From positions 1 through 54,159 of IMG/VR virus record IMGVR_UViG_3300046689_000478: 54,159 nucleotides of DNA. One strand, 5' to 3'. This document shows, piece by piece, positions 1 to 9,800 of the stretch. Position 1 is the first letter of the stretch, and every line of letters begins with the position of its first letter. The translations under genes and the position numbers were made by a program. The notes beneath the pieces are model-generated. The model ran no database searches and was not told the DNA's origin. It saw only the letters and a program-made list of their open reading frames with translations. The stretch comes from a virus.

Positions 1-171
1 GTCCGCGGCAGCGTCCAGGTCGGATCAGCGGGCGCCGGGACACCGATCACGGCGGCTGCATCGAGCAATGGCGCGCTGCGCCTGACGCTGGTACAAACAA
101 TCGCGGCGTACAACATCCTGAATTCGTCGCCGGCCAATATGGTGCCGCTGCTCGGCGTCACGCAGGTCTAA
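1..171 (+). CDS. C-terminal end of a structural protein (partial)
   Basis: The reading frame is open from the first base and stops with TAA at 169-171, giving the last 56 residues of a protein whose start lies left of the window. The sequence is small-residue rich (repeated Ala, Ser, Gly) and ends with NMVPLLGVTQV. It sits directly before the small basic head-region genes, so it is probably a virion protein. I do not recognise a family. Confidence 0.6.
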   Translation, partial: VRGSVQVGSAGAGTPITAAASSNGALRLTLVQTIAAYNILNSSPANMVPLLGVTQV

Positions 172-185
172 CAGAGGAGCCCGCC

Positions 186-488
186 ATGAAGGGCAAGAAG
201 CATCGCGCAGGCGGCGGCGACGTATCGGAGCCGGGCGGTCCTGTGAAGGAAGCCGGCGGCAATCCCTACGTCGAGGCAGAGGCGAAAGAGAAGAAGCGCG
301 GCGGCAAGGTCAAGCGCAAGCACGGCGGCAAGATCGAAGGTCACGCTGCGAAGCATCACCTTGGCAAGCCCGGCCGCAAGCGCGGTGGGCGTGTGGGTGC
401 AGACCTCGCCCCGCTCAGTTCGGCCTCGAGGCCGGCCGGTATTGGGAAGCAAGCGCCGACTCAGGACGGCGGAGCAAGCCAGGACTAG
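186..488 (+). CDS. Small basic Lys/Gly-rich phage protein
   Basis: A 100-aa protein preceded by AGAGGAG six bases before its ATG. It is strongly basic, with repeated KKxxGG/KRGGK patterns (KRGGKVKRKHGGKIEG, GRKRGGRVG). Such GG-basic small proteins are common in the head region of phages of alphaproteobacteria, and a nucleic-acid or capsid-surface role is possible but unproven. The C-terminal 30 residues are neutral and Ser/Ala rich. The next gene lies in another frame and lacks a clear start, so a frameshift relation between the two is possible. Confidence 0.6.
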   Translation: MKGKKHRAGGGDVSEPGGPVKEAGGNPYVEAEAKEKKRGGKVKRKHGGKIEGHAAKHHLGKPGRKRGGRVGADLAPLSSASRPAGIGKQAPTQDGGASQD

Positions 489-529
489 TCCAGCCGGCGG
501 GCCCGGAAAAACGCGCAAGCGGCGGGCGG

Positions 530-739
530 CTGACGGCAAGCACGAGGCAGCATCTGCCCAAGTCCGACTTCGCCCTGCCAGGTCGCGGTGAGGGCCCCAA
601 GGGCGCAGGCTCTGGCTCCTTCCCAATTCCTGACCGGTCTCATGCAGTCAATGCGCTCGCTCGGGCGTCCGGCAAGTCAGTCGAGGCCAAGGTGAGGGCG
701 GCGGTGCACCGCAAGTACCCGGATATTGGGAAGGACTGA
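530..739 (+). CDS. Small conserved phage protein, start unclear
   Basis: This frame encodes about 69 residues with the motif LPKSDFALPGRGEGPKGAGS, then SFPIPDRSHAVNALARASG, and ends VRAAVHRKYPDIGKD. I recognise the pattern from small phage proteins of unknown role that pair an N-terminal LTA...LP.S.FA.PG segment with an H..NALAR helix. No ATG, GTG or TTG precedes the conserved part; CTG at 530 is the only plausible codon there, and the frame stays open upstream through the end of the preceding gene. It is either a CTG start or the frameshifted second half of the 186-488 gene. Confidence 0.5.
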   Translation: MTASTRQHLPKSDFALPGRGEGPKGAGSGSFPIPDRSHAVNALARASGKSVEAKVRAAVHRKYPDIGKD

Positions 740-740
740 G

Positions 741-1370
741 ATGTTCCCCACGAGCATCACCAAGACCCTTACGGGCGCGAACGCGGCCAACATTGCGGCC
801 AGCCAGTCCCTGGGTGCGGCGGGCGACCTGACGCTCACGAGCGCTACTGTGACGCTCGACACGCAGCGGCGGGTGATCATCACCTCGGCCGCCAACGATT
901 CGGGCATGACCTGGACGGTGACCGGGACCGACGAGACCAACAACATCGTGGTGGACACTTTTGCCGGCGGGAACATCGCGGCGGTGCAGTCCAGCCGAGA
1001 TTTCAAGACTGTAACACAGATCACGGGGAGTGCCGCGACCGCAGGGGCGGTGACGGCGGGGACGAACGGGGTGGGCTCAAGCTCGTGGCACTCGCTCTCG
1101 ACCATGCAGACGCCGGTCAACGCCTCGGTCGCCGTCCATGTGACCGGAACCATCAACTACACGGTCGAGTACACCTACGACGCCTACTGGAACCTGCCCT
1201 CCGGGGTGACGCTCCCGATCATCTATCCGGTCCAGACGCTGAGCGGTCTCACGGTGGATGGAGAGGGCACGCTGGCGTGGCCGGTCACCGGTGTGAGGCT
1301 CACCATCAATTCGAGTTCAGAGGGCACGGCTCGCTTGGTCATCCTAGAGGCAGGGGTAGCAGGCCCATGA
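741..1370 (+). CDS. Structural protein with a domain shared with the 47289 gene
   Basis: A 209-aa Ser/Thr/Gly-rich beta-type protein without a signal peptide; the ATG at 741 follows the preceding stop by one base. Residues about 40-105 (RRVIITSAANDSGMTWTVTG ... DTFAGGNIAAVQSSRDFKTV) match a segment of the protein at 47289-48014 almost position for position. The C-terminal half (YTVEYTYDAYWNLPSGVTLP) looks like a separate beta domain. Placed between the small head proteins and the exported cassette, it is likely a head or tail decoration protein. Function inferred from position only. Confidence 0.55.
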   Translation: MFPTSITKTLTGANAANIAASQSLGAAGDLTLTSATVTLDTQRRVIITSAANDSGMTWTVTGTDETNNIVVDTFAGGNIAAVQSSRDFKTVTQITGSAATAGAVTAGTNGVGSSSWHSLSTMQTPVNASVAVHVTGTINYTVEYTYDAYWNLPSGVTLPIIYPVQTLSGLTVDGEGTLAWPVTGVRLTINSSSEGTARLVILEAGVAGP

Positions 1371-1765
1371 GGAAAGTCTTACTGGCGGCCTTCGCTGTCG
1401 CGCTGGGGTGCCTTCCGGCGATCGCCCAGCAATCGGTCCTCGTCCGTCCGACGCCCTATGCGGCACCGGGCAAGCCGGCCTATTGCCAGATCACGGTTCT
1501 GTCCTCTGCGACCAAGCTCATCACCGCGAACTGCTCGACCGGCAGCATCCTGCCCAATGCGAAGATCGCCCAGATATGCGTCTCGACGGCTGCAGTTCGA
1601 TACACGAGCGACCCGGCAGTGACGCCGACCGCTAGCGTAGGCATTCCGGTCGCTCCGCAGAGCGCCACCTTGCCGACATGCTTCCCATACTCGGGCCCGA
1701 TCACGACCATCCAATTCATCCAACAAGCCGGGGGAGCTGTTCTCGATGTGGAGACGTTCCCGTGA
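1367..1765 (+). CDS. Exported small protein of unknown function
   Basis: The ATG overlaps the previous stop (ATGA). The 132-aa product starts with MRKVLLAAFAVALGCLPAIA followed by QQS: a basic n-region, a hydrophobic stretch and an AxA cleavage site, a typical Sec signal peptide. The mature part has four cysteines (YCQIT, NCST, ICVST, TCFPY) that could form disulfides in the periplasm. First of a train of signal-bearing genes. No family recognised. Confidence 0.6.
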   Translation: MRKVLLAAFAVALGCLPAIAQQSVLVRPTPYAAPGKPAYCQITVLSSATKLITANCSTGSILPNAKIAQICVSTAAVRYTSDPAVTPTASVGIPVAPQSATLPTCFPYSGPITTIQFIQQAGGAVLDVETFP

Positions 1766-2025
1766 AATGGGTGAAGCTCGCTCTGATCGCACTGATCGCC
1801 TTGTCCGGGCCAGCCGCCGGGCAGGTCGGGCTTGATACCTACGGGAGCGCAACCCCTCCTAAAGGGAACGGTGTAGCACCGACGATCGGCCCTGGAGGTA
1901 TCGCGGCGATTGGCCCGGGTACGACCGGCGGAGGAACCGGTTTGCCACCTCCCACGCCGTGCGGTGCCTGGCAGCTCGACTTCTCTTTGAATACAGGCTG
2001 CAACCTCGTACTGGCAGGACACTGA
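1762..2025 (+). CDS. Small exported Gly/Pro-rich protein
   Basis: A GTG start overlaps the upstream TGA (GTGA). The 87-aa product begins with KWVKLALIALIALSGPAAG, a clear signal peptide. The mature region is Gly/Pro rich (TIGPGGIAAIGPGTTGGGTG) with two cysteines near the end (PCGAW, GCNLV). Translation is probably coupled to the gene before. Unknown function. Confidence 0.5.
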   Translation: MKWVKLALIALIALSGPAAGQVGLDTYGSATPPKGNGVAPTIGPGGIAAIGPGTTGGGTGLPPPTPCGAWQLDFSLNTGCNLVLAGH

Positions 2026-2027
2026 GC

Positions 2028-2261
2028 ATGAAATATTTGATCGCGTTTCTCCTCCTGGCATCGCCCGCGCTCGCGGACAAGGCCCTGATCCTTTCGGACC
2101 AGGACCAGGCCGCGCTAATGGCGATCTTCGATGCCGCGATCAAGGCTCAGGGTCTCAACCAGATCAGCATCAATGCTTTCGTCCTGAGCGAAAAGCTCAG
2201 GAACGCGGGAACCATAGCCGACCAGAAGCCGCCCGAGCCCACGAAGGAGGGCGCCAAATGA
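2028..2261 (+). CDS. Small exported alpha-helical protein
   Basis: The ATG lies two bases after the previous stop. The 77-aa product carries the signal peptide MKYLIAFLLLASPALA, then a helical region (LSDQDQAALMAIFDAAIKAQG) and a charged Pro/Glu/Lys tail. Its stop overlaps the next start. It looks like a short periplasmic helical protein; no family recognised. Confidence 0.5.
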   Translation: MKYLIAFLLLASPALADKALILSDQDQAALMAIFDAAIKAQGLNQISINAFVLSEKLRNAGTIADQKPPEPTKEGAK

Positions 2262-3880
2262 CGCGCTTACTTGCTGCGTTGCTGTCTCTGCTGCTGACCG
2301 CGTACCCGGCGGCCGCGGCGGTTGTCACCATCACGGTGGTGGATGGGGGTGGGGTGTCGAGGACCTTCAACGTCACGACCCCCACTTCCATTACCGGCGC
2401 CCTGAGCTGGAACAACGTCATCTGCGACCAGGCGGCTGGAGCGATCTGCGCCACCGTCACCGCTGGGAACGCGCTCAAGGTGGATGGTTCCGCCGTCACC
2501 CAGCCGGTCAGCCAGGGGACAGCATCAAACCTCAATGCCCAGGTGGTCGGCAACGTTGCCGCTGGCGGGGCACTGGCCGGCAACCCCGTCCGCATCGGCC
2601 TCACCGACAATACCCTCGTGCAGAACTGGTTCACCGCCATCACGCTCGGCGACGGCGTTAACGGCAACAACACCGCTGCGGTGGCGGGCTGGGTATGGAA
2701 CGGCACCACCTGGGATCGGATGCCGGGGTCGACGGCTGGGGTCAAGGCGGTTGTCACCCAGCCGACCGGGACGAACCTGCATGCTGTGATTGATACAGGC
2801 TCGACAACTGCCGTCACACAGGCCACTGGGACGAATCTGCACGCCGTAATCGACACAGGATCGACCACTGCGGTCACGCAAGTCACATCATCAAATCTAA
2901 AGGCCCAGGTCGACCCCCTGACGGCGGCGTCGTGGGGCATTGCGACCAGCACGCAGAACAGCACGGTGGCGACCAATGGACAGCTCGCCCTCGCACAGTT
3001 CAACACTTCGCCCACGACCATCACCACCGGGAACATGAGCCCGCTGCAGCTCGACGCAAGCGGCAACCTGAAGGTCAACATCATAACCGGTGCTGCCACG
3101 GGCTCTACGTTTGGGGCGGCGTTCCCGGCCACGGGCACGGCGATCGGCATGACCCAGGGCGGCAACATGGTTGCCCTTTCCGGCACAGCCGGCAACCTCA
3201 ATGTCCAGTGTGCCAACTGCTCTGGCTCGGGCGTGAGCACGGCTGACCAAGCCGCGTTTGTGCAGGGAACTTCATTGTTTGCTGGCGCTGGCGGCGTGTT
3301 TCTCGACACCGCTACGGTGTCCTCGGGCTTCCAGGGCATGTTCCGCATGACCACCAAGCGGGCCCAGATCATCGACACCGACATCACCGGGAACGCCCTC
3401 TACACCGCACTGACTGCCCCCGCTAAGATCGACCAGACCACCCCCGGTACCACCAATGGCGTGTTCGTCACCAACGCCACTTCGCTCGGCCGTGCTGCTG
3501 CTGCAGCCAGCAACCCCGTGGTCCCCGTTGCAGCCGCATCCACTGCAGGTGCTATCGTTCCGAACAACACGAATTCTGTTGTGGTAAAAGGCTCGGCTGG
3601 AACTCTTTTCGGCGTGCAAATCTATGGTCTTGGATCGGCACCTGCCTATCTGAAAATCTACAACGCCGCGACCGCCACCTGTGGCTCAGGCACACCAGTC
3701 AAGCGTCTGATGATTCCTGCGGCGGCCACAGCAGCGAATGGCGCCGGCAGCAATGTCACGTTCGGTCCTGGTCTAGCTTTCGGTACAGGCATCACGTACT
3801 GCGTGACAACTGGCCTGCCAGACAACGACACAGGAACACCCGCAGCAACCACGTTTCTCGTGAACATGGACTTCGAGTAA
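2258..3880 (+). CDS. Exported fibre-like protein with tandem repeats
   Basis: A 540-aa protein starting in an ATGA overlap. It begins with MTRLLAALLSLLLTAYPAAA, a signal peptide, followed by beta-rich, Thr/Gly/Ala/Asn-rich sequence with many VDxxG and NLxAQV turns, typical of phage fibre or baseplate appendages. Residues about 165-210 hold two copies of a 20-residue repeat (TGTNLHAVIDTGSTTAVTQ) plus a degenerate third. The C-terminal third (about 425-540) looks like a compact beta domain with a Cys pair (TCGSGTP, TYCVTTG). Likely a receptor-binding or cell-surface-contact protein; the signal peptide is unusual for a virion fibre. Confidence 0.6.
   Translation: MTRLLAALLSLLLTAYPAAAAVVTITVVDGGGVSRTFNVTTPTSITGALSWNNVICDQAAGAICATVTAGNALKVDGSAVTQPVSQGTASNLNAQVVGNVAAGGALAGNPVRIGLTDNTLVQNWFTAITLGDGVNGNNTAAVAGWVWNGTTWDRMPGSTAGVKAVVTQPTGTNLHAVIDTGSTTAVTQATGTNLHAVIDTGSTTAVTQVTSSNLKAQVDPLTAASWGIATSTQNSTVATNGQLALAQFNTSPTTITTGNMSPLQLDASGNLKVNIITGAATGSTFGAAFPATGTAIGMTQGGNMVALSGTAGNLNVQCANCSGSGVSTADQAAFVQGTSLFAGAGGVFLDTATVSSGFQGMFRMTTKRAQIIDTDITGNALYTALTAPAKIDQTTPGTTNGVFVTNATSLGRAAAAASNPVVPVAAASTAGAIVPNNTNSVVVKGSAGTLFGVQIYGLGSAPAYLKIYNAATATCGSGTPVKRLMIPAAATAANGAGSNVTFGPGLAFGTGITYCVTTGLPDNDTGTPAATTFLVNMDFE
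2753..2899 (+). repeat. Tandem repeat, two 60-bp units plus partial third
   Basis: Units start at GTCACCCAG (2753), GTCACACAG (2813) and GTCACGCAA (2873), exactly 60 bases apart. The first two encode nearly identical 20-residue blocks, and the third decays after about nine codons. Most differences between units are synonymous, so the repeat is kept at protein level. Confidence 0.8.
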
Positions 3881-4086
3881 TGAGAAAGATTGCGATCATA
3901 GTCGGCCTGGCTCTATCGGTGATCGCCGCGCAGGCGCAGCTGACGATGACGAACGTGGGAGGGGGAGGGTTCGGGGGCGCAGCGGCTCCGTCTGTCTCTA
4001 ATAGCGCCTGCCTTCTCGTCCCGGGCGTCATCCTGCCGTGCCAGGACCAGCTCGTTAATACCCCTACTCTCATCGGAGGTTTCTGA
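3880..4086 (+). CDS. Small exported Gly-rich protein
   Basis: The ATG shares its A with the preceding TAA (TAATG). The 68-aa product has the signal peptide MRKIAIIVGLALSVIAAQAQ, a glycine run (NVGGGGFGGAAAP), and a short C-terminal part with two cysteines (ACLLVPG, LPCQDQL). It resembles the other small exported products of this cassette. Unknown function. Confidence 0.5.
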   Translation: MRKIAIIVGLALSVIAAQAQLTMTNVGGGGFGGAAAPSVSNSACLLVPGVILPCQDQLVNTPTLIGGF

Positions 4087-4087
4087 C

Positions 4088-4717
4088 ATGCTAACTTGGC
4101 TCAAGGACGACGGCTGGTTCAAGCTGAGCTTGATCGGCGTCGCATTGCTGGCGGTTACCGCTGCCAGGTCCAACTATACTGCCCCGCAGCCTGGAACCGC
4201 GCAGACCGTGGTAGCCTTTGACACGGGACACGGCGGAACAAGCGCCTGCGCTGCCGCTAACACGCAATGCCCAGCGACGGCTCTGATAGATTCCGCGGGG
4301 ACAGAGAAGCTGACGGGGACCAATCCTGGTTACGTCGGCGTCGCAAGTGATTCATCGACCACCTCCGCAGGAACGACGGCAGTCGCGGGGACGACGGCAA
4401 CGAGCGTCGTCGGGAAAGCCTCGGCCGGGAACCTGCAGAGCGCCTACGTGACCAGCTCCGCCGCAGGGTGGGTCTTCCTCATCAACGCCACGTCTCTTCC
4501 GGGCAACGCGACCCTCACGATCGGGACCGCTTCAGGCAATCTGCAAGGGTGCTTCGAGCTGCAGAAGGGCGTCACGGATTGGGGTGCTAGCATCACCTAC
4601 AATCCGGGCCCCTGGGAGCATTTCTCCACCGGCATAGTCGTGGCGGTCTCCTCGACCGACTGCCCGGTTCTGACGGCGGCCTCGACCGGCAAATTCATTC
4701 ACGCCCAGGTGAACTAA
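4088..4717 (+). CDS. Membrane-anchored or exported beta-rich protein
   Basis: A 209-aa protein with an N-terminal hydrophobic segment (WFKLSLIGVALLAVTAA) behind a charged start (MLTWLKDDG), which fits a signal anchor or an uncleaved signal. The rest is Thr/Ser/Gly/Ala-rich beta sequence with paired cysteines (SACAAANTQCPA, GCFELQ, DCPVLT). Located in the exported cassette one base after the previous stop. No family recognised. Confidence 0.5.
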   Translation: MLTWLKDDGWFKLSLIGVALLAVTAARSNYTAPQPGTAQTVVAFDTGHGGTSACAAANTQCPATALIDSAGTEKLTGTNPGYVGVASDSSTTSAGTTAVAGTTATSVVGKASAGNLQSAYVTSSAAGWVFLINATSLPGNATLTIGTASGNLQGCFELQKGVTDWGASITYNPGPWEHFSTGIVVAVSSTDCPVLTAASTGKFIHAQVN

Positions 4718-4718
4718 T

Positions 4719-5654
4719 ATGAAGGCGCGTCTTCTCGCTGCTCTGCTTCTACTGCTCGGCATAGTCGTGCTGGCGCAACAGCCCCAGGCGCAACTTCGTG
4801 TTCTGGGTTGCAGCGGCAGCGGCGCTGGCAAAATGATATTGTTCAAGCCATGTACCGTGGCCTCACCCTCTTACGTAGGACCTGGAGATGTTGGGATAAC
4901 GACCCCCTTGGCGTGGGCGGGCTTACGCGCCTTCAGTGCAGCCACGAGGGGGAACAACGCCATCCATGTATGCAATCCAGGCGACATTACGTGTGCGGAC
5001 ATGGTTACGGACGCGACCACAGGGGCTTTGGTTGTCACGACAGTCGGCGGTTCCGACTGCTCCATAGTCGTTTGCACGGTCCAGACAATCTATGACCAGA
5101 CAGCGGGCGGTAATTGCACCGGGTCTTGCAATCTCGTCCAGACCACGATCGCTAACAGGGCAGCTTTGACAGTCAGCTGCTCGGGGCTGACATCGCGTCC
5201 ATGCCTCACCTTAAATGGCACCAGCTCCGTCTATCAGGCGGGCAACTTTTCGGGGCAATCTCAGCCATTTGTATATAACTTTATTTTCAATCACCCATTT
5301 ACATCAGCACGACAAGACATAGCCGCCACTATTGGCCTAAATTTGGGTGGCACAGCCGGCAATGTGTTTTGCGCCCTCGGCGGCTTCGACCAAATCTCTG
5401 GGAGTGGCCTGGATGGGAATTGGGGTTCTCTATCAGTCCTTGGGAACGGTGCCTCATCTGACATCCACGTCAACAGCGCCGCTCCCAATATCGTAGACTG
5501 CGGCACTGGCGCCCTCACTACGCCATTCCAACTTGGGGGCACGAGCAACTTTTTAAGTGGGTCTGCGGTTGAATTTGGCGTTTGGAACAGCGGGCCAAGC
5601 TCAACTACCATGAACACGCTCAGTGCTAACGCGCATACATTCTGGGGCTTCTGA
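4719..5654 (+). CDS. Exported GH54/LamG-like carbohydrate-binding or hydrolase protein
   Basis: A 311-aa protein with signal peptide MKARLLAALLLLLGIVVLAQ. Residues about 60-165 follow the layout of the catalytic domain of GH54 alpha-L-arabinofuranosidase-like proteins and related phage appendages: PLAWAGLRAFSAATRGN, then TCADMVTDATTGALV, then TIYDQTAGGNCTGSCNLVQ (the YDQ..G.GN motif), then LTLNGTSSVY. The C-terminal part reads like a concanavalin-type beta sandwich. Many cysteine pairs suit oxidative folding outside the cytoplasm. I infer glycan binding or cleavage; activity cannot be judged from this. Confidence 0.5.
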   Translation: MKARLLAALLLLLGIVVLAQQPQAQLRVLGCSGSGAGKMILFKPCTVASPSYVGPGDVGITTPLAWAGLRAFSAATRGNNAIHVCNPGDITCADMVTDATTGALVVTTVGGSDCSIVVCTVQTIYDQTAGGNCTGSCNLVQTTIANRAALTVSCSGLTSRPCLTLNGTSSVYQAGNFSGQSQPFVYNFIFNHPFTSARQDIAATIGLNLGGTAGNVFCALGGFDQISGSGLDGNWGSLSVLGNGASSDIHVNSAAPNIVDCGTGALTTPFQLGGTSNFLSGSAVEFGVWNSGPSSTTMNTLSANAHTFWGF

Positions 5655-6889
5655 TGCGATTTCGCATATCTGGTATAGCCGCTATTCTGCTTGTTGGTCT
5701 CGTCAGCGCGGGCTTCCTGACCGGTCGCACACCGGTCACGACCTATACTGGTTTAGTCGGGACGCGGGCCAAAATCCCCGCGAACTATGACACCTCCAAC
5801 AACCAGATGATGGCGAAGTCGTTTCACTATGCGCGCGCGAACATAACCAGCGTACAGCCGACATTCGCCTGCTGGTACGAGAATATTTCAAGCAGCAATG
5901 CCGAGGCCGCTCCTGGCTCAAACTGCGTTGTCAAGGGGAGCGTCGAGTACCCTCCGGGGACCTGCATCCCCGCTACATTCTCGGGGATGTCTAGCGCTAC
6001 GGTTACGGCAGGGTTGAGCGTGAAGGCTGATCCCGTTGCGATCACCATCCCAAATGGAGCCAAATACTTCATAAACGAATATATGACCAACGCCTCGGGT
6101 CTGATCTACTCTGATCAGGTTGGAGATTGGACGAACGGAGACCGGATCGACGTTGGCGTAAGTGGAATAGCTGATCACACAGTGGATTGCGCTGCGGTTA
6201 CGCTCACCGTTGGGTTCATGTCATATCCAACATCAATAACCGGGTCCGTTCCGTCCAACCAGGCATCGGTGTGCCTTCTTGGCGACAGCATGACGGACGG
6301 ACAAGACGATGCCTTCACCGGAACGTCGGGCGACGAAGGATTGCTTGCGCGCTCGGTGGGGCCGTCTTTCGGCTACATCAACATGGGAGTCAACGCCGAC
6401 TCATCTGGGCGCTTCAATGCGAGCCACACTCAAAGAGCACTGCTCTTGCAGGATTGCACCACCGCAGTCAGTGCCTATGGCCACAACAACTTCTTTGCCG
6501 ATGGCGAGACGCTGGTGGTAATGGAAGCTAATCAGCAGACTATGTATGGGACAGTCGCCGCCAATCTGATCGGCAGCAAGACGATCATTCAGACAACTCT
6601 TCCTCCGACTACAACTTCCTCAGACAACTGGGCCACGCTGGGCAACCAAACCGTCTCCGGATTCAACGCCTCCCTTGCTGGCTACAACAGCGCCCTTCGT
6701 GCTGCGACCACGGGTCCAACCGGGGGCTATTTTGACGTGAACAGTGTTGTCGGCACCAGCACCAATACCATGTTCTGGATCACGAACGGCACTGCCTTCT
6801 TTATGACCGTAGATGGCGTCCATCCATCGCCTGCTGGATATGCTCTGATCCAATCCAGCGGCATCATCGACACGACGAGGATGCACTAA
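5654..6889 (+). CDS. Exported SGNH/GDSL esterase-like protein
   Basis: The start shares a base with the previous TGA (TGATG). The 411-aa protein has an N-terminal hydrophobic signal (GIAAILLVGLVSAGFLTG). Residues about 207-395 carry the SGNH blocks: LLGDSMTDG (nucleophile Ser near 212), NMGVNADSS, YGHNNFF in place of GxND, and VDGVHPSPAGY with the Asp-x-x-His pair near 386-389. SGNH enzymes include polysaccharide and peptidoglycan deacetylases or esterases; capsule or LPS deacetylation is a reasonable guess. The N-terminal 200 residues look like a separate beta domain. Confidence 0.7.
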   Translation: MRFRISGIAAILLVGLVSAGFLTGRTPVTTYTGLVGTRAKIPANYDTSNNQMMAKSFHYARANITSVQPTFACWYENISSSNAEAAPGSNCVVKGSVEYPPGTCIPATFSGMSSATVTAGLSVKADPVAITIPNGAKYFINEYMTNASGLIYSDQVGDWTNGDRIDVGVSGIADHTVDCAAVTLTVGFMSYPTSITGSVPSNQASVCLLGDSMTDGQDDAFTGTSGDEGLLARSVGPSFGYINMGVNADSSGRFNASHTQRALLLQDCTTAVSAYGHNNFFADGETLVVMEANQQTMYGTVAANLIGSKTIIQTTLPPTTTSSDNWATLGNQTVSGFNASLAGYNSALRAATTGPTGGYFDVNSVVGTSTNTMFWITNGTAFFMTVDGVHPSPAGYALIQSSGIIDTTRMH

Positions 6890-9800
6890 TGAAATGGCGC
6901 GTTATCCTGGCATCGGTTTTCGCGATCCTTGCGGCTTTCGCCCCACCAGCGACAGCGCAATTCGCGATCTTTGAGGTCAAGAGCAGTGGAGGAGGAGGGC
7001 CTAATACTGTCGCGCTGTCCAACACCTCGATTGTTGAGATGTCGGCCAATGGTACGTTCCTGGGTTCGGCCTCGATCGTGGGATCGTTTACCGGAACCCC
7101 GGCATGGTCGTTGACCGACGCCCTCGGGGTGTTCCAGATAAATTCGTCGACCGGCGTGGTGACCGTTCTCAACAACACCAACCTCGTCAATGCGACACAC
7201 CCAACCATCCCGATCACTATCTCGGCGGCTGGCACCACACCTTCGACCACGCCGGGAAACTTCAACGTCAGTGTAACTGTTGCCGGCGGTCCAGGGCTGG
7301 TCGTCGGCACTTACGGCTCTACGGCCTCGAACGGATGGACGACCATTGGACCCAGTAACGGTACGCTGGCCTGCGCGTGCTTCACCAACATCATATACGT
7401 GTCCGACAGTCTGGGTGACGATAATCGGGACGGCTCGGTGCCGACATTCGTCGACGACAACAACACTGTTCAGTTCGTTCTCAGCTCAGCGATCACACCT
7501 GCGGTAAACGATGTCTATCAAGCCACTGGCGGAACCCAGTTTACAGTCTCAACAGTTTCTGGTGTTGGATCTTATACGTTCTTGCAAACGATGAACCGAA
7601 CCGGAACCCCTCCCTCGACCGGGACGCTAACTCGTATCTCTGGGTCAGGCCCCATCGGGCCACTTACCTATACGGCAAGGACCCTAGGCATTCACGGCCC
7701 AGTCAAGACGTTGATCAAGGGAGCTGGTGGATCGGGGCCAGGGCCTTATGATCCTAATGCCAGCGGCAGCAACAACGGCGACGGAACCGGTCTTGGCAGC
7801 ATTGGTAACTGGCATACGGCGGGGGCCGGAAATGGCTTTGCTCTGCGCAATGGGAAACCAGATTGGCTTCTGCTTCGCATGGGAGATACGTTCACGAACC
7901 AGGCTATCGAAGCGGCGTACAACGGAGGAACGGACAATTTTATAAAAGGCGGATTCTCGGAACAAGAGCCGTTGGTAGTCTCATCCTACGATGAAGCTGT
8001 CCCGGCGACATCGCCCGACCTTCCCTCCGGGGCGCGGGCTCGGCCGATCGTGCTTGTTCCTGGGGCGACTGATGCCTATGCGATCATGCAGGGTGACCTA
8101 CACGGATTTCAAGGACGCGCCGGCATAAGTTTGGCGGGCACCGGCAATCTTGGTTACACTGCCATTATGGGCATAGACTTTTATTCCTCACAACGCGACC
8201 CTACTGCTGGGGCATATGTAGGTTCAACCAATGTATCAAGTGCAACTAGCGGGATATTTTTTACATCGGGAATGATTGGAATTTTGATAGAGGATGTTCG
8301 AGTTAGATGGGCCAAAAGTGGCATCGCCAATAGCGGGGCTCCTCCGTATATGTCTGATGTCAATATCAGACGAAATCAAGTAGACCATTGTTATACTATG
8401 CCAGGGCAAGGATTCTCTCTTGGAATTGTTATGGACAACATAAGCGCCATTGGAGGTCCCATATCCCCTGGTTTCACTATGGACGAAAACGTCATCGATT
8501 TGTGCGGTTTTGTCGGCGCCGCACTGACAGCGGGCGACGATCACAGCCGCAATGTCTATATTCAAGGGACCTCCGTATTTGGCAGTCGTCGAGGAAACAC
8601 GAGCACGCGGAGTGCGTCGGAGGATTTTCAATTTCGATCAGGCGGGGTCATCGACAATAATTTTATGTACGCTGGGAGTTCAAGTGTGGAGGTTGGGCAC
8701 CCCGAGGGCAATCCCACTTTGGGCAGCAACACGGTTGTCACCAACAATGTGCTATTAACTACTGATTCCCCATTCGGTGTTGGGCGAGGAAGTGGGTTTA
8801 ATTTTGATAACTCCAACAATGTGACTGCTTCCAACAACGTCATTGCCCATTACGATCCAACGGTTGGGTCTTTCGGTTGGTTTGCTACGACAGATGCTTA
8901 CAACGGCACTACGCAAGACTTAACGATAACCAACGCCGGCAGCGGCGGAACGGCAGGAGTTTACGGGTGCATAGGTGGCACAGGAAACTTTACTACTGGT
9001 GGGCTTGGAACAACAGTTAGCACCTACACCATGACTATTGGGGGAGGATCAATAACCGCTTTAGATTTCATTGAACCCAGGTCCGGCACGTACGAGGTTG
9101 GAGATGTGTTGACGCCTGTTTCCGGCTACCCCAGCATCAATACGGCAGGGACCACGCTCAGCAATGTTGGCACTGGGGGAACGCCAGGAAGTTATGGGTT
9201 CACTGTTGCAGCACCGTTCTGTGCGTATCATCCAGTTACTCAGGGATTTGGTGCTGGCTCTGGGGTTGCGTTGAGTAATTTCAGCGGCAGCATGGCTGGG
9301 TCCGGCGCAATTGCTACGTTTGCCTATTCGCCTTTTAGCAGCATCACGAGAACATTAAATGGGGTCACTGGTTTTTACGAAGCTACCGGTACGCTCAGCA
9401 CCGGACTTCTAGTCATTGATACAGACAAATTCACGGTCACTGGCAATACTCCATCTGCCTATAATGGTGAATGGACTATCAAATCAGGTGGCACGCCAGA
9501 CGGTAGCACCCCTACCACCTCAATAGTATGGTCGTTGAACACCGCAATGGACCCTGGACCTGTGACCGTGCCTGGGACTCTTACGGATTACGTCATCACT
9601 GGCACAGGCAAGAATTACGTAGCCGGGGATGTTCTGACGGCTTCACCGGGTGGTCTAACCGGATTGAGAATCACAGTCGGTTCAGTGGCGGATCTGAGCG
9701 GATGGCAATTAACCGTCGCTACTGTGACCAGCGCAGGCGTTCACAACCTGTCATTCACCGGGAACACTATTTTTAACTGGCCGCCTGACACGATCCCCCC

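Noticed and set aside
2753-2899. Tandem 60-bp repeat considered as a CRISPR array
   Set aside because: Repeats are adjacent without spacers, encode a repeated peptide and are in frame.
2197-3387. A 396-aa minus-strand open frame
   Set aside because: Mirror of the repeated plus-strand fibre gene; its residues are Val/Ala/Pro-biased and it would interrupt a coupled operon.
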